Assembly (NCBI GenBank): GCA_940671915.1
Contig: CALNVZ010003433.1
Location: forward strand, 14,700,949-14,764,948
DNA length: 64,000 nucleotides
Direction: 5' to 3'
Source: Paracentrotus lividus
Lineage: Eukaryota > Echinodermata > Echinoidea > Camarodonta > Echinidae
Position 1 is the first letter of the stretch. Every line of letters starts with the position of its first letter. Below, piece after piece: positions 1 through 12,649 of the stretch. Both the position numbers and the translations under genes were made by a program. A model generated the notes under the pieces. That model was not told the DNA's origin. It was given only the letters and a program-made list of their open reading frames with translations, and searched no databases.

Positions 1-1960
1 CCATCGCGTTTCGCGTTCGTATCTTGAAATTTGTCATCTATGTGAGATATCTAAAGGATATGAGCACAATAATGCGTAATACAAGTCAAAGACTCTTGCA
101 CTGGCAAGTTTCATTTTCTTGTTCACAAAGGAGTCATCATCAACTATGTGAAGAATTAAAAGAACAGAAAGAAGTAAGAATAAACTGTACAAAATAAGCA
201 CCATATTCAGAGGCCATTAAACAGCAAAATCCGGCTCCGCTTTCGCGCTCGAAGTTTCAATCCTGCGAAATGTACTTTTCGAATGTCTAAACCTTTACAA
301 AATCATAGACGGTCTGTGAGCAAAGAGGCGCAATTGTCAGAAACACACATTTAAGCACTATAACCAAAATTCTGGTCACACGCGGCCAAGTTCAAATCTT
401 GGGCAAAAACTCCACTCCAATTGCCAAACACCAAGCGCAGATCCCAGGGCGGGGTGCGATGCTATGCAACAATGCATGCACAGGTCGTTTGCGGTCAATT
501 CCTTGCGATCCCGCGATTCTGTAGTAGGGCCAAGTTCAAGCTACCTAGTGTTGTTCCGAGTGCCGCGATTTTCAAGCTTTTCGACCATTTCTGACTGTCA
601 CAGTTGTCAGTCGAGGTTACGGCTACATTATAATGTATCATATATCATAACACAAAGTGTATGTAATAAAAGATAATTGCATTAATGAGGCCAAAAATGA
701 GTCAAAATTTGTCAAAGGTCATTAAATGACGTCAAACAAGGCTCATTAATATTCATCGAAAAAAAATGATAAAATGCATTAAAATCGCTATCCCTTTTAA
801 CCCAAAAATTGTTCTAAATGTTTTGTAATGGGAATACAACCAAAGGAGTACCAGCACATAACTTTCCGCATAATTTCCCTTATTCCTGAGGCAGATCATG
901 TCTCCGAAGTAGTCCCACAGAAAGATACTGAGAGCTATTGTAAAATAACGAAGTTTTATTACCGCCTCCCAACCCAAATCAAGAAGGAAAACAACTAAAA
1001 TATTTACTTTCATTACAGAATGTGTTGTAATTATGGTTCTTTTGTTTTATCAGGTTTATTTTATAAAACATGTTTGCTACCCTTGGCTTTAAACAAAGGA
1101 TATTTAATGCCGAAAAAACTATATAATCATAGGAATAATTGTCCCATTTGTTACTGTCCCATATTATATGTCATATGACTTGCCAGAAAACTTGAGGCTA
1201 TTTTGACATTTATAGATATATGTATTTACAACAGTTTAATTTCATGGTAAAGAGATGTGACTTCTATGATAAGTTTTTATCTGCTCTTTAAAATTCCCAT
1301 TATAATCATTATTAGATGATAAATTGGTAAAATACTTTTTGGAAGAGAAAGATGGATATAAGGGATTCTCATTAAAAATTCAGTTTCTGAGTATATTATG
1401 CCCTATGTCAGATCATTAAAACTGCAAGTTATAAGTCAGTCTATAGTGTACGAATTAAATGAATTTGAATGACCATTTATGACCTGCTATATCTCACATT
1501 GTTAAGGACAAAAAAGGAGGATCATATGACATGTATATTTAGTATGCTTTAAGAAGAAATTATAACTTGACTTAAATTGTTGTAATAGATGGCTGTTAAT
1601 GGCATTTTGATGGACACCCTAGACATATGAAGCCAATAGTATTTCAAAATGATGTATTCCAGTATCGACTACAAATAAGATAATTATATCTTAAATTAAG
1701 GATCTCCCTGATAACGATTGAAAAGTAACTTTAACTGTGCAAAATGCTCCTTTTGGGAAGGGAATAGAAGAAAACTCTGCCCACATTTTTCTATGAATGT
1801 CATGTGGATAAACTCTTATCCTAGGACATTTACAGACTAAGTTATATAATTTAACAAAGCTTTTTGAATAAATTTTCTGTTGTTACATGTTTGTTTTGTT
1901 TCAATAGAAGTAAAACCGCATGGCTTTAAACTGTTTATTAATTTGGACGAAACACAAATT
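1..1960. other. No gene seen
   Basis: AT-rich sequence with short, unconvincing open frames. No splice-flanked domain, RNA gene or clear repeat was recognised on either strand. Confidence 0.5.
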
Positions 1961-1964
1961 GAAG

Positions 1965-3660
1965 AGTATCTAGTGGAAGAAACGTACTTAGATCAACATT
2001 TTTTCCACAAAATGAGTTTATCTTATAATATCCTATGTATACACCTCAGCAACTGGTGCTAGAACGTCAGTTTTGAAAAAATCAAAAATCCTAAGTGGAC
2101 CCCAAACAGCGAAAACCCACCATTTTCCAAACATATGTTTAGTGGAAGAAGGCCTACCAAAATTCCAAAGTTTTAGGTGGAAGAAGTATTTAAGTGCCGA
2201 AAGTTTGAGGGAATATGAAGATACCAAGTCCCCCCAACAAGCTCTGGCCGTCAAAGAGTGTTGTTAAGTAGGAAGAGGGAATGAGGGCAGCTCTGCCCAT
2301 TTTTAGGTATTTGGGGGACCCCGATGTTTAAGTTTTATTATGAAATTTATTTTTTAAATACGCAAAATTCTGGCTGAGCAAGCACGTGTGAGGTGGATTG
2401 GCTGGTAGGGCGGTATAAAACTTTTTATGAGAGGCTAGGGCCCGGGGGGGGGGTAGAGACACAATACATGGCAGTACATGCAGTGTTTCTGAGTAGTGAA
2501 GTAGGAAGTGTTAGTTTATTAGTAACAACAAAAAATGGGACCCTTAAAACTGAATATCTAAGGTGGGAGCCGGGACTATTGTAATCCGTTTTAAACCCCC
2601 CCCCTCCCACGACTTGCCCCCACATAATAAAAATAAAATTAACAAAATTGGATCCGTGCAATTGATTAAACAATATACGCAAGGTATTCACTGACATCAT
2701 ATGGTGCAGTTTTAAGTCAAATACTATAACTTTTCATTACGTGGATACGGGAGGCGGTCTGAAGGCCCGCCCCCTTAAAAAATATAGAAATCCCATCCCC
2801 CCCCCGTTGGGATAAAAAAATTGGTAGGGTTAGGATTTTTTCCATCCATCCGATGAAAGTAATAATTGAAATATCCCTACTTCTTTAATGATTAATAGGA
2901 CATTTTGTTATATTGTGTGGTGCACACGTCTATCAGACAGTTGGTGAAAAAGGAGCTCTGCCCGTTAAGCACAAAAAAAAAAGGGTAAAATAGATGCCCT
3001 AGTGATGGGAAATATACCACTGCCACCCCCACATGTTAATATTCCAAAATGTGTTCAGTACTCAAGAGTACAAACACCAGGCGCAGCATGGCCTGTTCTT
3101 ATAAATTTACTGTCTGACAGGCGCAGATGCAGGAGCGGAGTCGCGCATGAATATAATTGTTAAAAGGAGCCCCAAATCTTTATTTTTTATATGTATGGGT
3201 TGAACCCCCCCCCGTTCATATAGGTGATATATACATTCAACAATGTTACTCACTAAACCATATGAGAATCCAAGAGGATTGTTTAGTTTAGTTAAAAAGG
3301 AAAAAAAAAAAATAAACCAATATGCAATTGCCCAAACAGAAACCCCCATTTCATAAAATTAATGATTTTAGTGGAAGTGTACTTAAGTCCATGGTTTTAG
3401 TGGAAGAAGTACTAAGTTCCATAGCTAGTGGAAGAAGTACCTAAGTCCCAACTTCCGGCTTATTGATTATCGGAGATCGAAAGCATAAAATTACCGAAAT
3501 TTGCCACGTATGCTTCTCCTCCCTTAAAAAATCAATCCCACAAAGTTTGAATCTGAAATTCAAAATTTTGTATGTGCAGGATAGTTTGAAAATTCAAACC
3601 CTGTGATCTCAGAACTAGTATTATGTGACTTAAGTACTCTTCCACTAAACTCTTCAATTA
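1965..3660. repeat. Scattered short repeat with core GTGGAAGAAGTAC
   Basis: Variants of TTTAGTGGAAGAAGTACTTA recur at about 1971, 2140, 2176, 3370, 3400 and 3428, and in inverted orientation near 3629-3650. G and C homopolymer runs (2447, 2598, 2799, 3207) lie between them. The block looks like a degraded mobile-element cluster. No coding potential is convincing. Confidence 0.5.
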
Positions 3661-4997
3661 TACTCTTCTCGTATAAAAGAAATCAAGCCTACTTTTGAGA
3701 CAATAACAATATTTAAAAAATTTACAAAAATGAGAGGCAAATTAGTATAATGAAAACAAAACACATACATTGATAAAAAAATGGATAAATTTCAAAAGGA
3801 TTCTTAGTGTTTGTAATAAGATTTCCAGAAACTTGATACGTGTTTGTTTATGAAATAATATTTTTCATGATGTCTATATACTATGTTCAAAATATACTGT
3901 GTTTGTATATAATGCCTTGTATTTGTGTTCAATTTTTATTTCAAATGGTTTTATGCTAATAAAATGCCCTAATCGGAGAATTTTTTGTTTAATTATTCAA
4001 TAACATGGTCCCTTTTAAAAAATACTCTAACTATATAAAAACAAGCAAAGTGGACTATATAGGAATGGATTACAAATTGATTCTTTAGATAATTTTAAAT
4101 TTGGACGCGAGAACAGCTGTGGTGCTAATGGCACCGACATTTTTCCCTTTGAAATAGAGGCTTTTGATAATCATTCCATAGACCTAGCTAATATGTGTCA
4201 TTACGAATATGAATAAATGAAAATTGTCCTTCCTATCCCTTTCTGTATTAAAATGGTTTGTATTAAAAGTTGCAATTTGCCGGGATCCCGGCTGTGTTTT
4301 TAATGGTAACATATTTAAATGATGAATTTAGATCTTTACTTCGAGAGTTAGTGCTTTATCAAAATCCTTTCCATTTAACTTCAAATCATCTCAAAATTGG
4401 AAAAATATTTTGAGATATTTTTTTATAATTTATTACTACGATACATATACTCCAGGTTTATAAACTGATATCGAAAAATTGCAGCTCCAAATGGATTAAC
4501 TTCCAATTAGATACTTTCAGCATTTCGTGTTATGGGTGGGCCCTCCCATACTCTCAGATCCCCTGGAGTAAATATTTTAAATTTGTATTTTCATAAACTA
4601 AGATGGCTATTAATGTTCACATTTTGTCAAAATCTACTGGTAAATGTATTTCTGATGTCTTGCCTTTTCTTGTATAATTACCTACCGTACGTATAATTGG
4701 TGTATATTTGTTCTCTTTTACTGTACTAGTGTATAATATTGTATTTTGTCATTGAATCTAATTTGATAAATCTTTATAGGATCTGCACAATTTAGTTTAT
4801 TGGAATTACCACTTGATAACAATTTTGAAGCAGTCATTTCTGAAGGGCATAATGTCATGTATGTACCATAGTCCAATGTGTCCTTTCTTGACTAACTACA
4901 TATCAAATCTTTACCTTTACTCATCGCACAGTTTACTCATACTTGTTTTGATATATATCAATTTAAACTACCTAAAAGAGACATCCTCTTTCTGCAG
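3661..4997. other. No gene seen
   Basis: AT-rich interval. Several T-rich stretches, but no exon with domain similarity was found before the EGF-like exon at 4998. Confidence 0.4.
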
Positions 4998-5105
4998 ATA
5001 TTTGATGATTGTACCCCTGATCCGTGCATGAACGTGGAACCTGTGAAGATGCATCAACGAATATACTTGTAACTTACTGCACGGGATTTGAAGGCATAAA
5101 TTGTC
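4998..5105 (+). pseudogene. EGF-like domain exon, degenerate
   Basis: A TTTCTGCAG acceptor precedes sequence reading DDCTPDPCMN and, after a one-base loss near 5033, GTCEDASTN, ILVTY, CTGFEGINC, followed by a consensus donor GTAAGT. This is the layout of an EGF-like repeat (C-x4-C, G-T-C, C-x-x-G-F-x-G-x-x-C). One of the six cysteines is missing, where C-x-C would be expected before TGFEG. The frameshift and the lost cysteine suggest decay. It sits 0.7 kb before the SUEL copy at 5839-6126 on the same strand, so the two were probably parts of one lectin gene. No matching EGF exon was found on the minus strand near lectin 1. Confidence 0.6.
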
Positions 5106-5838
5106 GTAAGTAACACTATTAGTGATGGTCGTCAACAGCATCATAAAAATTAACTTACTAATCATGTTAATAAACCTGGTTATTGCTGCATAGTGCTTAC
5201 GAAGAAGATATTGACAAATTATGCTAATGATTATTTTTTACTGCATCAATTTCTTAATACTTTAAGTTTGATTTTACTAAAAATGTGCATAGTGCGATCA
5301 TTATAGAGGCATACATGATAAACAGAAATATTTCTTTTAAAACTGGGTAATTGTTTGTTTTATTTGGAAATGTAAATCTTACATATATAAATTTGCTTGG
5401 ACACAGGATAAAAAGATTAAATGTGAAAAAAGGCATATAACTTGAAAAACGATATTCAAATATCATTACAGATGTGTTATATAATACCATAGAAATGTTT
5501 CAAATAAAAGGTCGGGATTACAGGTTAAATAAGAACATGATAATCTCTTTCATACAAAACAAATTTCCCCCTTGAAATTGAAGTAGGAAACTGATTGTTC
5601 ACTCCTGATAAATGAATTCTCTCAAACAGTATCATATTTGATATAAACTATTCTAATATATTTCTTTGAATGTTAATGGAATATAATGAAATATTTTGAA
5701 TTGGACTATTATTCTGAACATGCTGAAGAAGAGAGTTTTAGTTAACTCGCGTCGCCATTTTTCATATTGAAATATATTAAGATATACAGTTACATTCCCA
5801 ATAATAAGAAGAGAATGATGTAATTTCCTTTTCAAGAG

Positions 5839-6126
5839 ATTGGTTGTGTGTCGAAGAGTTTCAACCCACTATTGACTGCGGGGATCGCCTTATCAATCTA
5901 TCGCTACTGCGTCTGGCAGAAAAGACAGAAATAAATGACTCACCGATCCAGAATGCAGATGGTTATCCGGATTGTACGCAGGACGTGCTGACTTCAATGG
6001 ATCTCCCCATGCGATGTAACCTGACATCGTGTACCTTTGAGCCTAGGCAAGGCCTTTTGTGGAAGATCAACACAGAGCCAATGTACAAGTCCTAAGTACC
6101 TGAATCTCACTCACACATGTAGAAAG
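5839..6126 (+). pseudogene. SUEL-type lectin domain exon, mirror copy of lectin 1, frame-broken
   Basis: The DNA is clearly similar to the reverse complement of 27136-27413. The frame from 5841 reads LCVEEFQPTIDCGDRLIN and then loses the core because of single-base changes. A later segment in frame reads ADGYPDCTQDVLTSMDL and LTSCTFEP. The end, in another frame, reads PKYLNLTHTC, the usual last cysteine of the domain. The acceptor is TTTTCAAGAG and the donor is GTATAG. At least three frame changes separate the pieces, so this copy is a pseudogene unless the sequence is poor. It retains the final Cys that is out of frame in the minus copy. Confidence 0.6.
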
Positions 6127-8339
6127 GTATAGAGGAGACAACCAGTCTAGTTTTGTAATCGTACTCTAGTATATATTTGCATACGAGTGAGTTGATATCT
6201 AGGTTGCAGGAAGGGAGGCACATAAGTCCCCGGCAAAAATAAAAGGGGTGTAAATAAAGGGAAAAAGACATACCAAAAACCAGTAGAATAAAAAAAGCAA
6301 AGGTATCAGTGAATCCACATGGGCAAACGGTGCGTATTCATCCCAACGATTCATATTGGTTTCGTCCAATAAGAATTTAAAGCTCTGTTGGTGCCTCTTA
6401 TAAATTTTAAGACGTATATTTGCCAACCCCTTGTATTTCTTTATTTCATTTTGCGAGCCCTAGTTTTAACCCGAAATTCGGGGGGGAGGGGGGCTTTATA
6501 ACCCTCCCCTCAATTGACGATTAATACCGCGACCAGTTCAGTCAATCGGCAAATGGAATTTATCCACTCTTATTTATAAAACATATGGATATTTTTACTT
6601 TTCATTCAAAATTTTTTCCCCAAAACGAAAGAAAAAAAGGTCGAAAAACAAAGAAAATACAAAAAGACATTAAATAAAACAATTAAAAATACTTAATTGT
6701 TCACAGAAGAGAATATTACACCAAATATCAGCATTCTATCAGCTTTCATTTACGTATTGAGTGATATTGAGCAAATGCTAGATTTGATGTTGATTTGGTG
6801 ATTTGAGCAATAAAAATTTCATAATTCATTGATATAAATAATAAAACACTGCTTACGTGATGCGGCGGGCCGAATATCCTTGAAGGGGACACATCCCCCC
6901 CCCCATAGTTGGAAAAAGGGTTAATACCAATTTGGGCAACGCCTTTATTTCAAGTCAAATTTTGTGCCCCTTTAATTAGGCGCCCCAAGTTTCAAAATCG
7001 AATGGTCTCATAATTCTTTAAGCCCCATTTGTGTCTTTTGGATTTCTGGTAAGTTTGCGTTCCCATTCTAAGTTAGGATTGGTTGGTGCCCTCATCTTAA
7101 ACTCTTCAATTTAGGTGAGAATAAATTTGAACGCGCGCCTAGTTTAAAATCTAAATGGTGCCCCTAAAGATTGAGCTCGGTTTAGTGCCCTTAAATTCTA
7201 AGAAATCAACTCAACGCCCCCCCCCGCTTGCGTTAAGATCAGTTTTGCCACCCCTTTATTAAATTATTAATACTGCCCCTTAAGTTACAAGATCGGAATT
7301 GGGCGCACCTACAATCTTTACCGTCATGGCACGCCCCTAGGTTAAGGTACACCTCCTCGGGCTTATACGCTGTCAGAATGGTAACATAATATTTCCAGAT
7401 CCAGTACCACCATTTTTTCTCCCAATTTCGAGGTACTGGACTATCCAAATCCTCCCGTGGAGAAAATGTTAAAATTCCTACCCCACATTCCCATTTCTCT
7501 CTTCTACTCTTTTTTAAAAAATATATTGGGCCTCTTATATGTATAACCAGTCGGGTATATGTATAGCAATACTCTGCTAACCCCAGGAAATTGCAACTGT
7601 CCTGCGCTGTGTAAGGTTTACTTATCATTTGATATAGTTGCCTCAAATTAAATCTTATTTACGATCATATTGTCTAGGGGAAAGGTCAAAGTTTATTTTT
7701 TTTATATCGAAGGAGAACTTTCACCCCGATACTGTATCATCAGAATCTCAGTCGCTAAACACAATAATATCAGTGGAAAATAAAACTGTGTTACCATTTT
7801 TACCTTGTCATAAGAGAACTTCAGCAAGTTAATATTGATCAATGATGGGTTTTACGAGGGGTTCCTTTTAAATTCTTTTAGCTAATAACAATAAATGCAA
7901 AACAAAATTACCAAAAATTTCACCCCTCAGGAATGTTACTCTTGCCTCTCCCGGGCAAATTGATAAATATTGCCTGTATTAAAGTATTTTAATTTTGTGT
8001 TCTAAGCAAATGACTGGTCAAAATGCCCTCTTTATTACTGAATAACAAATATATCATCGGTTTGTCTAGTTGTTATGAATCGCAACCCTGTGTTAGTTGC
8101 ACACCCTATTTTAATAATAGTGAATTGAGTATAATGTTCCTGAAATCTGGTGACAAAATTAATAGTTGAATATATAACTTGTCCGGTAAACTTCATTTCT
8201 GTATCCGTAATTTACCATGTCACCCAAAGCAAGAGATCTTGTATATTCCTCGGCTTCAAATCCATTGGATGCAAGAAAAATCAATTATCAAATCAAAATT
8301 TTTTTATTATATTTACATTTTAGTTTTCTTCAGTGGTGA
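6127..8339. other. No intact gene; short GC-rich repeat units
   Basis: Between 6930 and 7340 a loose unit containing GGTGCCCC or GGCGCCCC, about 40-60 bp long, recurs. A related cluster lies at 29190-29300. The rest is AT-rich. The 135-codon minus-strand open frame at 7239-7646 runs through these repeats and shows no recognisable domain. Confidence 0.45.
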
Positions 8340-8343
8340 ATAG

Positions 8344-8452
8344 TCGGATAGCAACGCAGCCCCGACAACCCAACACCAGAAGCAACAACCCAGAATGACA
8401 ACACCAGAAGTGACATACTATCAGTAGCAACAACACCGCTATACCTGCTCGG
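8344..8452 (+). pseudogene. Thr/Pro linker exon, mirror copy of linker 2, degraded
   Basis: This is an inverted, rearranged copy of the linker exon at 20074-20196. It keeps an AG acceptor (GGTGAATAG), short ACAACACCAGAAGTGACA-type linker codons and a GTAATG donor. In-frame stops occur near its start and near 8424. Flanking sequence on both sides also matches the right arm in reverse, so it belongs to the left arm of the inverted duplication. Confidence 0.5.
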
Positions 8453-8589
8453 GTAATGTGTGAAACTATTCAGAGGAAAATGATAAAGAAGAAAGGGAAA
8501 AAGTATACAAAAATACTTTTCAGGCAGCAAAACCACAGCAATATGAATAGGTGTGATGTGTGGTGTGTTGTGATGAGTGATAGTGCGTG

Positions 8590-8670
8590 TGCAAGGTACG
8601 GTGTGTGTGTGTGTGTTTGAGCAGTACGTGTAAAGTGTGTGTGTGTGTGTTGTGTGTGTTGTGTTGAAAC
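8590..8670. repeat. GT microsatellite
   Basis: Interrupted (GT)n tract at about 8601-8665. Confidence 0.85.
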
Positions 8671-8798
8671 ATGAGAGAACATCAAGCTTGTTCCAATTGA
8701 TCTTTGTTGTGCCTAAAGCGTTCGAGAATGATCTTTTAGTCAGGTACAAAACCTTTGCAGTCAACAAACACAGAGCGGTATGTAGTCAAAGCCACAGT

Positions 8799-8802
<4 letters not shown>

Positions 8803-8832
<30 letters not shown>
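8803..8832. repeat. A homopolymer, about 30 bases
   Basis: Present in the left arm only. The right arm has just a few bases at the matching place (near 19535). Confidence 0.85.
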
Positions 8833-8834
<2 letters not shown>

Positions 8835-8984
8835 AAAGACCAATTTCAATGTTAAGTGCAATCAAGTCGTACAGATTAAGGGAATGAAGAAAGCTGACTG
8901 TAGTGCTGTTTGATCACGCGTACACGCGCACAACACATACTCCTACACACACCCAACTCGCTATCAATAAAATTGTAATCAAAG

Positions 8985-9745
8985 AGGGTACCAATAATTA
9001 TTTCTTTACCAATCTTAACCTTCATAAGATAATACAACTGTTATAGACAAATTATACAGCCAACAACCAAGTGCTATACGCGACATGTATATTCCTGTTT
9101 GTCGAGTACCAACTTGTCCGCTCAACATGGTCTCTGCAATAGATTTTTCAATGCATAAAACGGCAAATTGAAAGGTTGACATGCAGAGTTGGTAATAAAT
9201 GAAGAATAAAGGACATGACGACACGATTACCACTAGCGCCCGCCGTAAGCCAAGGTAATAATAATGATACTCTTCTGGACCGATTCTATGCTGTGTCGTA
9301 CGGGCCATCTTGGCAACATTTTACATATTTTTTAACATGAAATACAAAGATATTTACTTGATGTGGGACAAGAAGCATGGCGCGGAATTTAGGTGGGACC
9401 AGCCCCCCAACCCCCCCCACCACAAAAATTAAAATAAAACATAAATGAAATAATAAAAGCGAAAGGGGGCAAAAAATGGATGACCGGCCCGATTTACCAT
9501 CTGAACCTATGGGCATTATTATGTATGGCTTTTTTGATGGTGCACGAGATGTACAGAAATCTAATATTCCAATTTTTGCCCCCCCCCTCTCATGAAATCC
9601 CGGATCCGCTACTGAAACTAAGAACTAAGACAAACTTAACTCGATTTCACATCCTTTACACATAAAAAAGAAAAAACAGTACCGTGTCGTACGGGAAATA
9701 AAATAACACACCACAACACAACAATAAAAAATTAAAAAAAAAAAA
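8985..9745. mobile_element. Left-arm-specific insertion ending in an A-run
   Basis: The right arm jumps directly from its match of 8985 to its match of 9745, near 19378. The inserted block ends in an A-run at about 9733-9749, which suggests a retrotransposed or A-tailed element. No protein domain was recognised inside it. Confidence 0.45.
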
Positions 9746-10627
9746 AAAAAGAAGAGAGACAAAAAAGAAGCATGGAACCACCCTTCTGTATAATCCCCCC
9801 CCCCTCACTGAGAGCGGTCAACCATACACGTATGCTCGTTCCGATTTCTCGGGAAGAGGGGTATATTTAGTGGGCTGAGAGGTAGGGGAAAATCCCGAAA
9901 AAATCATTGAAATATGGGTCCTTTAGCATTTCCCCCAGACCTACATGTATATAGAATTAGGGTTAGTTTTCAATCCTGAAATAGCGGTCCGAATATGCGT
10001 CTAAAAATGTTGTGAAAATAGAGGTATTCTGGTGGCTCCCCCTCCAAAGGCTTGAATAGGGGGTATCTCTAAGAATCCGAACGAGCATACGTGTATTTGG
10101 TGACCGCCCGAGTGAAGGGCTGGGGTGTAGTATTGCAAATAAATTATTCCACTTCAATCCTATTCGTAGATTGCTAGAGATGCATGAATAAGTTTTCAAA
10201 AATATGCTATACCTAATTTTCACCTTACCTAGAACCATCCTTGCATATCGCCAGTAAAGTCGCACGACGCACAATATCAAATAATTGGTCACAAAAACGC
10301 ATTTATTTATACGTCTGGGACATTTGACGTCATTATCCGAGAGTGGTGACTGGGATACGAACCTCGGTCCCATTCTTTCAGTTCGTCGGCTTTTAGAGAA
10401 AATATAAAATTATTGAATTATACTTTGAGGAAAAGAAAATCAGCCCGCAAAACTGAGCAGATCGACCAAGTTCCAATCCCAAGTTCCAATCATGTCTTTA
10501 CGGATGGTTACGTCACAGGATGGTCCCATACGTAAATATTGCGTCAGTGGATATTATGCGTCGCTTGTGCCTTACCGGTCGTTACAGGGCTCACCTCTCT
10601 TTGTTTTCTATGTTTTCAACTCTCCAG

Positions 10628-10914
10628 GCAACTGCCATTGTGGTGTTGATAAACACAGCCAGGATCTTATTGTCCAGCTGGAGAAGATGTTCACATATCT
10701 GCAGCGCTACCTACGGCGATCTACAGCATACATGTCAAGCGCACCGTCAATACGGCTATCATTGTTCCCAGAAGTAAGGCGCCCTGATGGCAATCTTGGC
10801 AGTAACACCCTCTGGTGACTAGAATGTAGTCCACATGCCCTCTCAGCTTTCTATACGGCTATTCTTGCTCTGCGATCAGGCTTATCTGACTTCTCATGGA
10901 CCTGATTCCATCCA
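10628..10914 (+). pseudogene. SUEL-type lectin exon, mirror copy of lectin 2, frame-broken
   Basis: This is an inverted copy of the intact lectin exon at 18230-18529. The splice signals survive: acceptor CTCTCCAG and donor GTAAGT at 10915. The signature is still readable in one frame (HICSATYGDLQ), but the reading moves between frames and meets stops, and the G-R of Y-G-R is lost. The upstream leader-like stretch (MVTSQDG in the right arm) is also present, from 10503. It is a decayed copy in the left arm. Confidence 0.7.
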
Positions 10915-11084
10915 GTAAGTCAGTTACCTCCACCTACCTTTTTTAACAAAATGCAGTTTAATTTCACTTTCCACAGACGCTTGTACAAGATCCATTAAAC
11001 ATGTTAAACAAACTTTTAAAACTTCTAAAACTCTTATAAAACTGGAGATCGGAACGAATTCACAATTGAGATAAATACACAATA

Positions 11085-11535
11085 TATTATTGCCGCGAGA
11101 ATTGTCTTGAAAGCACGGAATAATAGGGCTCCTCCTTTGTTGAGGCAGTTACACTGGTTGCATGTTGCAAAAGAATTTTCTACAAGGTTGTATGGATTGT
11201 TTATAAGTGTATACTATAAATTGGCACCCGATATTTCCACTATAGTTTACGAAATCACCACACCGGTCACCTTAAAACTTCTTACTAGTGAAGATACTTC
11301 AATCTTACACATTTCAAGATTTGTTTCAAAACGATGGGAAGCTAGCTTATATGTTTTTTGTGGTCCCAAACTGTGGAATAGTTTGCCAGCCATCACGTCT
11401 AGTACATCGTTTAAAGACACAACTGAAGACTTACATCTCGTTGTTGTGTAATATTGTGAGAGGCTGTAGGAAAGCGCATAGAACAGTTTTGTTTGATTAT
11501 AAAACCAGTTATCATTGTCATTATTATCTTTAAGA
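11085..11535 (+). mobile_element. LINE 3' fragment (reverse transcriptase C-terminus), left arm
   Basis: The open frame reads KARNNRAPPLLRQLHWLHV, later GPKLWNSLPAI, then SSTSFKDTTEDL. This is the thumb and C-terminal region of CR1/L2-like non-LTR reverse transcriptases, with the L-H-W-L-x-V and P-K-L-W-N-S-L-P signatures. A frameshift follows. The fragment lies in both arms of the inverted duplication, so it was there before the duplication. Confidence 0.8.
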
Positions 11536-11751
11536 AATCTTGCCCTCGCAATTTGTTTTTGCAGTGACTCATTTTTACAATATACAAAGTGGTAAATAAT
11601 AATAATAAAAAAGAAAAAAACACTAAATTTGAAGTTGTCTGTTTTTTAAACATGGACATTTGTTTTTGTAATTTCTGAAATGTCATTCTCCGCATTTGTT
11701 AGTACCCTTTTCATTTAGATCTTTGCACGCATGACTGAGTAATAGACAAAC

Positions 11752-11844
11752 TCCGAAGACGGTAAAATCTCACACTGCGCCACGCACACATTCATATTGA
11801 ATGTATATGTGTCCCTTACGGTGATATTTTACCGTCTTCTGAAG
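11752..11844. mobile_element. Short inverted-terminal-repeat element, left arm copy
   Basis: It begins near GAAGACGGTAAAATCTCAC and ends with the inverse (GTGATATTTTACCGTCTTC). The right-arm copy is at 17199-17397 and has a GT-rich interior; this copy is about half as long. It is a non-coding MITE-like unit. Confidence 0.6.
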
Positions 11845-11927
11845 AAATTTTTTCAAGTCTGCATGACAACGTGACAAAATGCGCGGTTGTTGAGGATACT
11901 CTCCAAGACATGTCATGAAATCGTGCT

Positions 11928-12097
11928 TTAATCTTCATGCTTACTTTCACAAGAACACAACTTCAAAATATGATGGGACTTTCTTATTAACTCGCTCTGT
12001 AGCATACGAATAAAATAGTCAAATGGTCCCAACGTTAGCTCTCCACTGTCTTCTTTGATTTCAACAATCATTTCGCGGGGATTGGCTTCATCCTGGT
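11928..12097 (-). CDS. Candidate terminal exon of the minus-strand lectin gene
   Basis: This 170 bp exon is two bases, 55 codons and a TAA stop. It reads QDEANPREMIVEIKEDSGEL, then TLGPFDYFIRMLQSELIRKS, then a short Cys-containing basic tail. I recognise no family. The acceptor is TGTTTGTAG, preceded by T-runs. Its two-base start fits the one-base end of lectin 2 exactly (an Asn codon). It lies in the left arm of the inverted duplication, while lectin 2 lies in the right arm. Its plus-strand mirror copy at 16946-17111 has frameshifts and an early stop, so only this copy is open. The intron would be 6.1 kb and would cross the whole palindrome centre. It could instead be the last exon of another gene. 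No AATAAA was seen in the first 100 bases after the stop. Confidence 0.45.
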
Positions 12098-12649
12098 CTA
12101 CAAACATGAAAAAAACGATTGAAAACGGGAAAAAAAAAGAAGAAAAACGACAACAATAACCGTCTGTGATATAACAATATTCCGGATTTACATAAAACAC
12201 ATTCGTACATAATGTACTACGGAAATTTTTAGAATCTAACACAAGAGAATCACAATTTTGCAAGCTTCCATGTAAAAAAAAATTAAAAACTCATTTTGTT
12301 ACAATTTGCTGAATAGAAAAATGTAGTTCAATACTTATAAAGAAAAAAGTTATATTATAATAAATACTGCATCTATCTTCTATATCAATAACTCATTTTC
12401 ATCACATCATATTTACCTTTTGAATGAAAGTGTTCACGATACATATGAAGCAATATATTATAGATTCATTTTGTTATTTTCTTGAGTATTTGTATTTAAA
12501 CTAAATTAGCCCTACACCAGTGCTTGCTCAAGAAACAACAGTATTTAAGCGCGCTAATAAATGTTATATATATTAATATAATATATACTTACATATGTTA
12601 ATATATATGTATAAATATATATTATTATTTATATTAATATACATATTAA

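Larger units (their letters stand above)
8340..12566 (+). repeat. Left arm of a large inverted duplication
   Basis: Reverse-complement matches to 16125-20200 run in order. Examples are 8700-8770 with 19540-19620, 8860-8970 with 19389-19520, 9841-9856 with 19262-19277, 10490-10930 with 18210-18660, 11630-11710 with 17438-17516, 11928-12260 with 16780-17115, and 12420-12566 with 16125-16190 and 16525-16613. Divergence is high, with many small indels, so the duplication is old. An insertion of about 760 bp (8985-9745, ending in an A-run) is present in this arm only. Confidence 0.85.

Noticed and set aside
7239-7646. 135-codon minus-strand open frame
   Set aside because: It runs through short GC-rich repeat units and has no recognisable domain, splice context or homologous copy.
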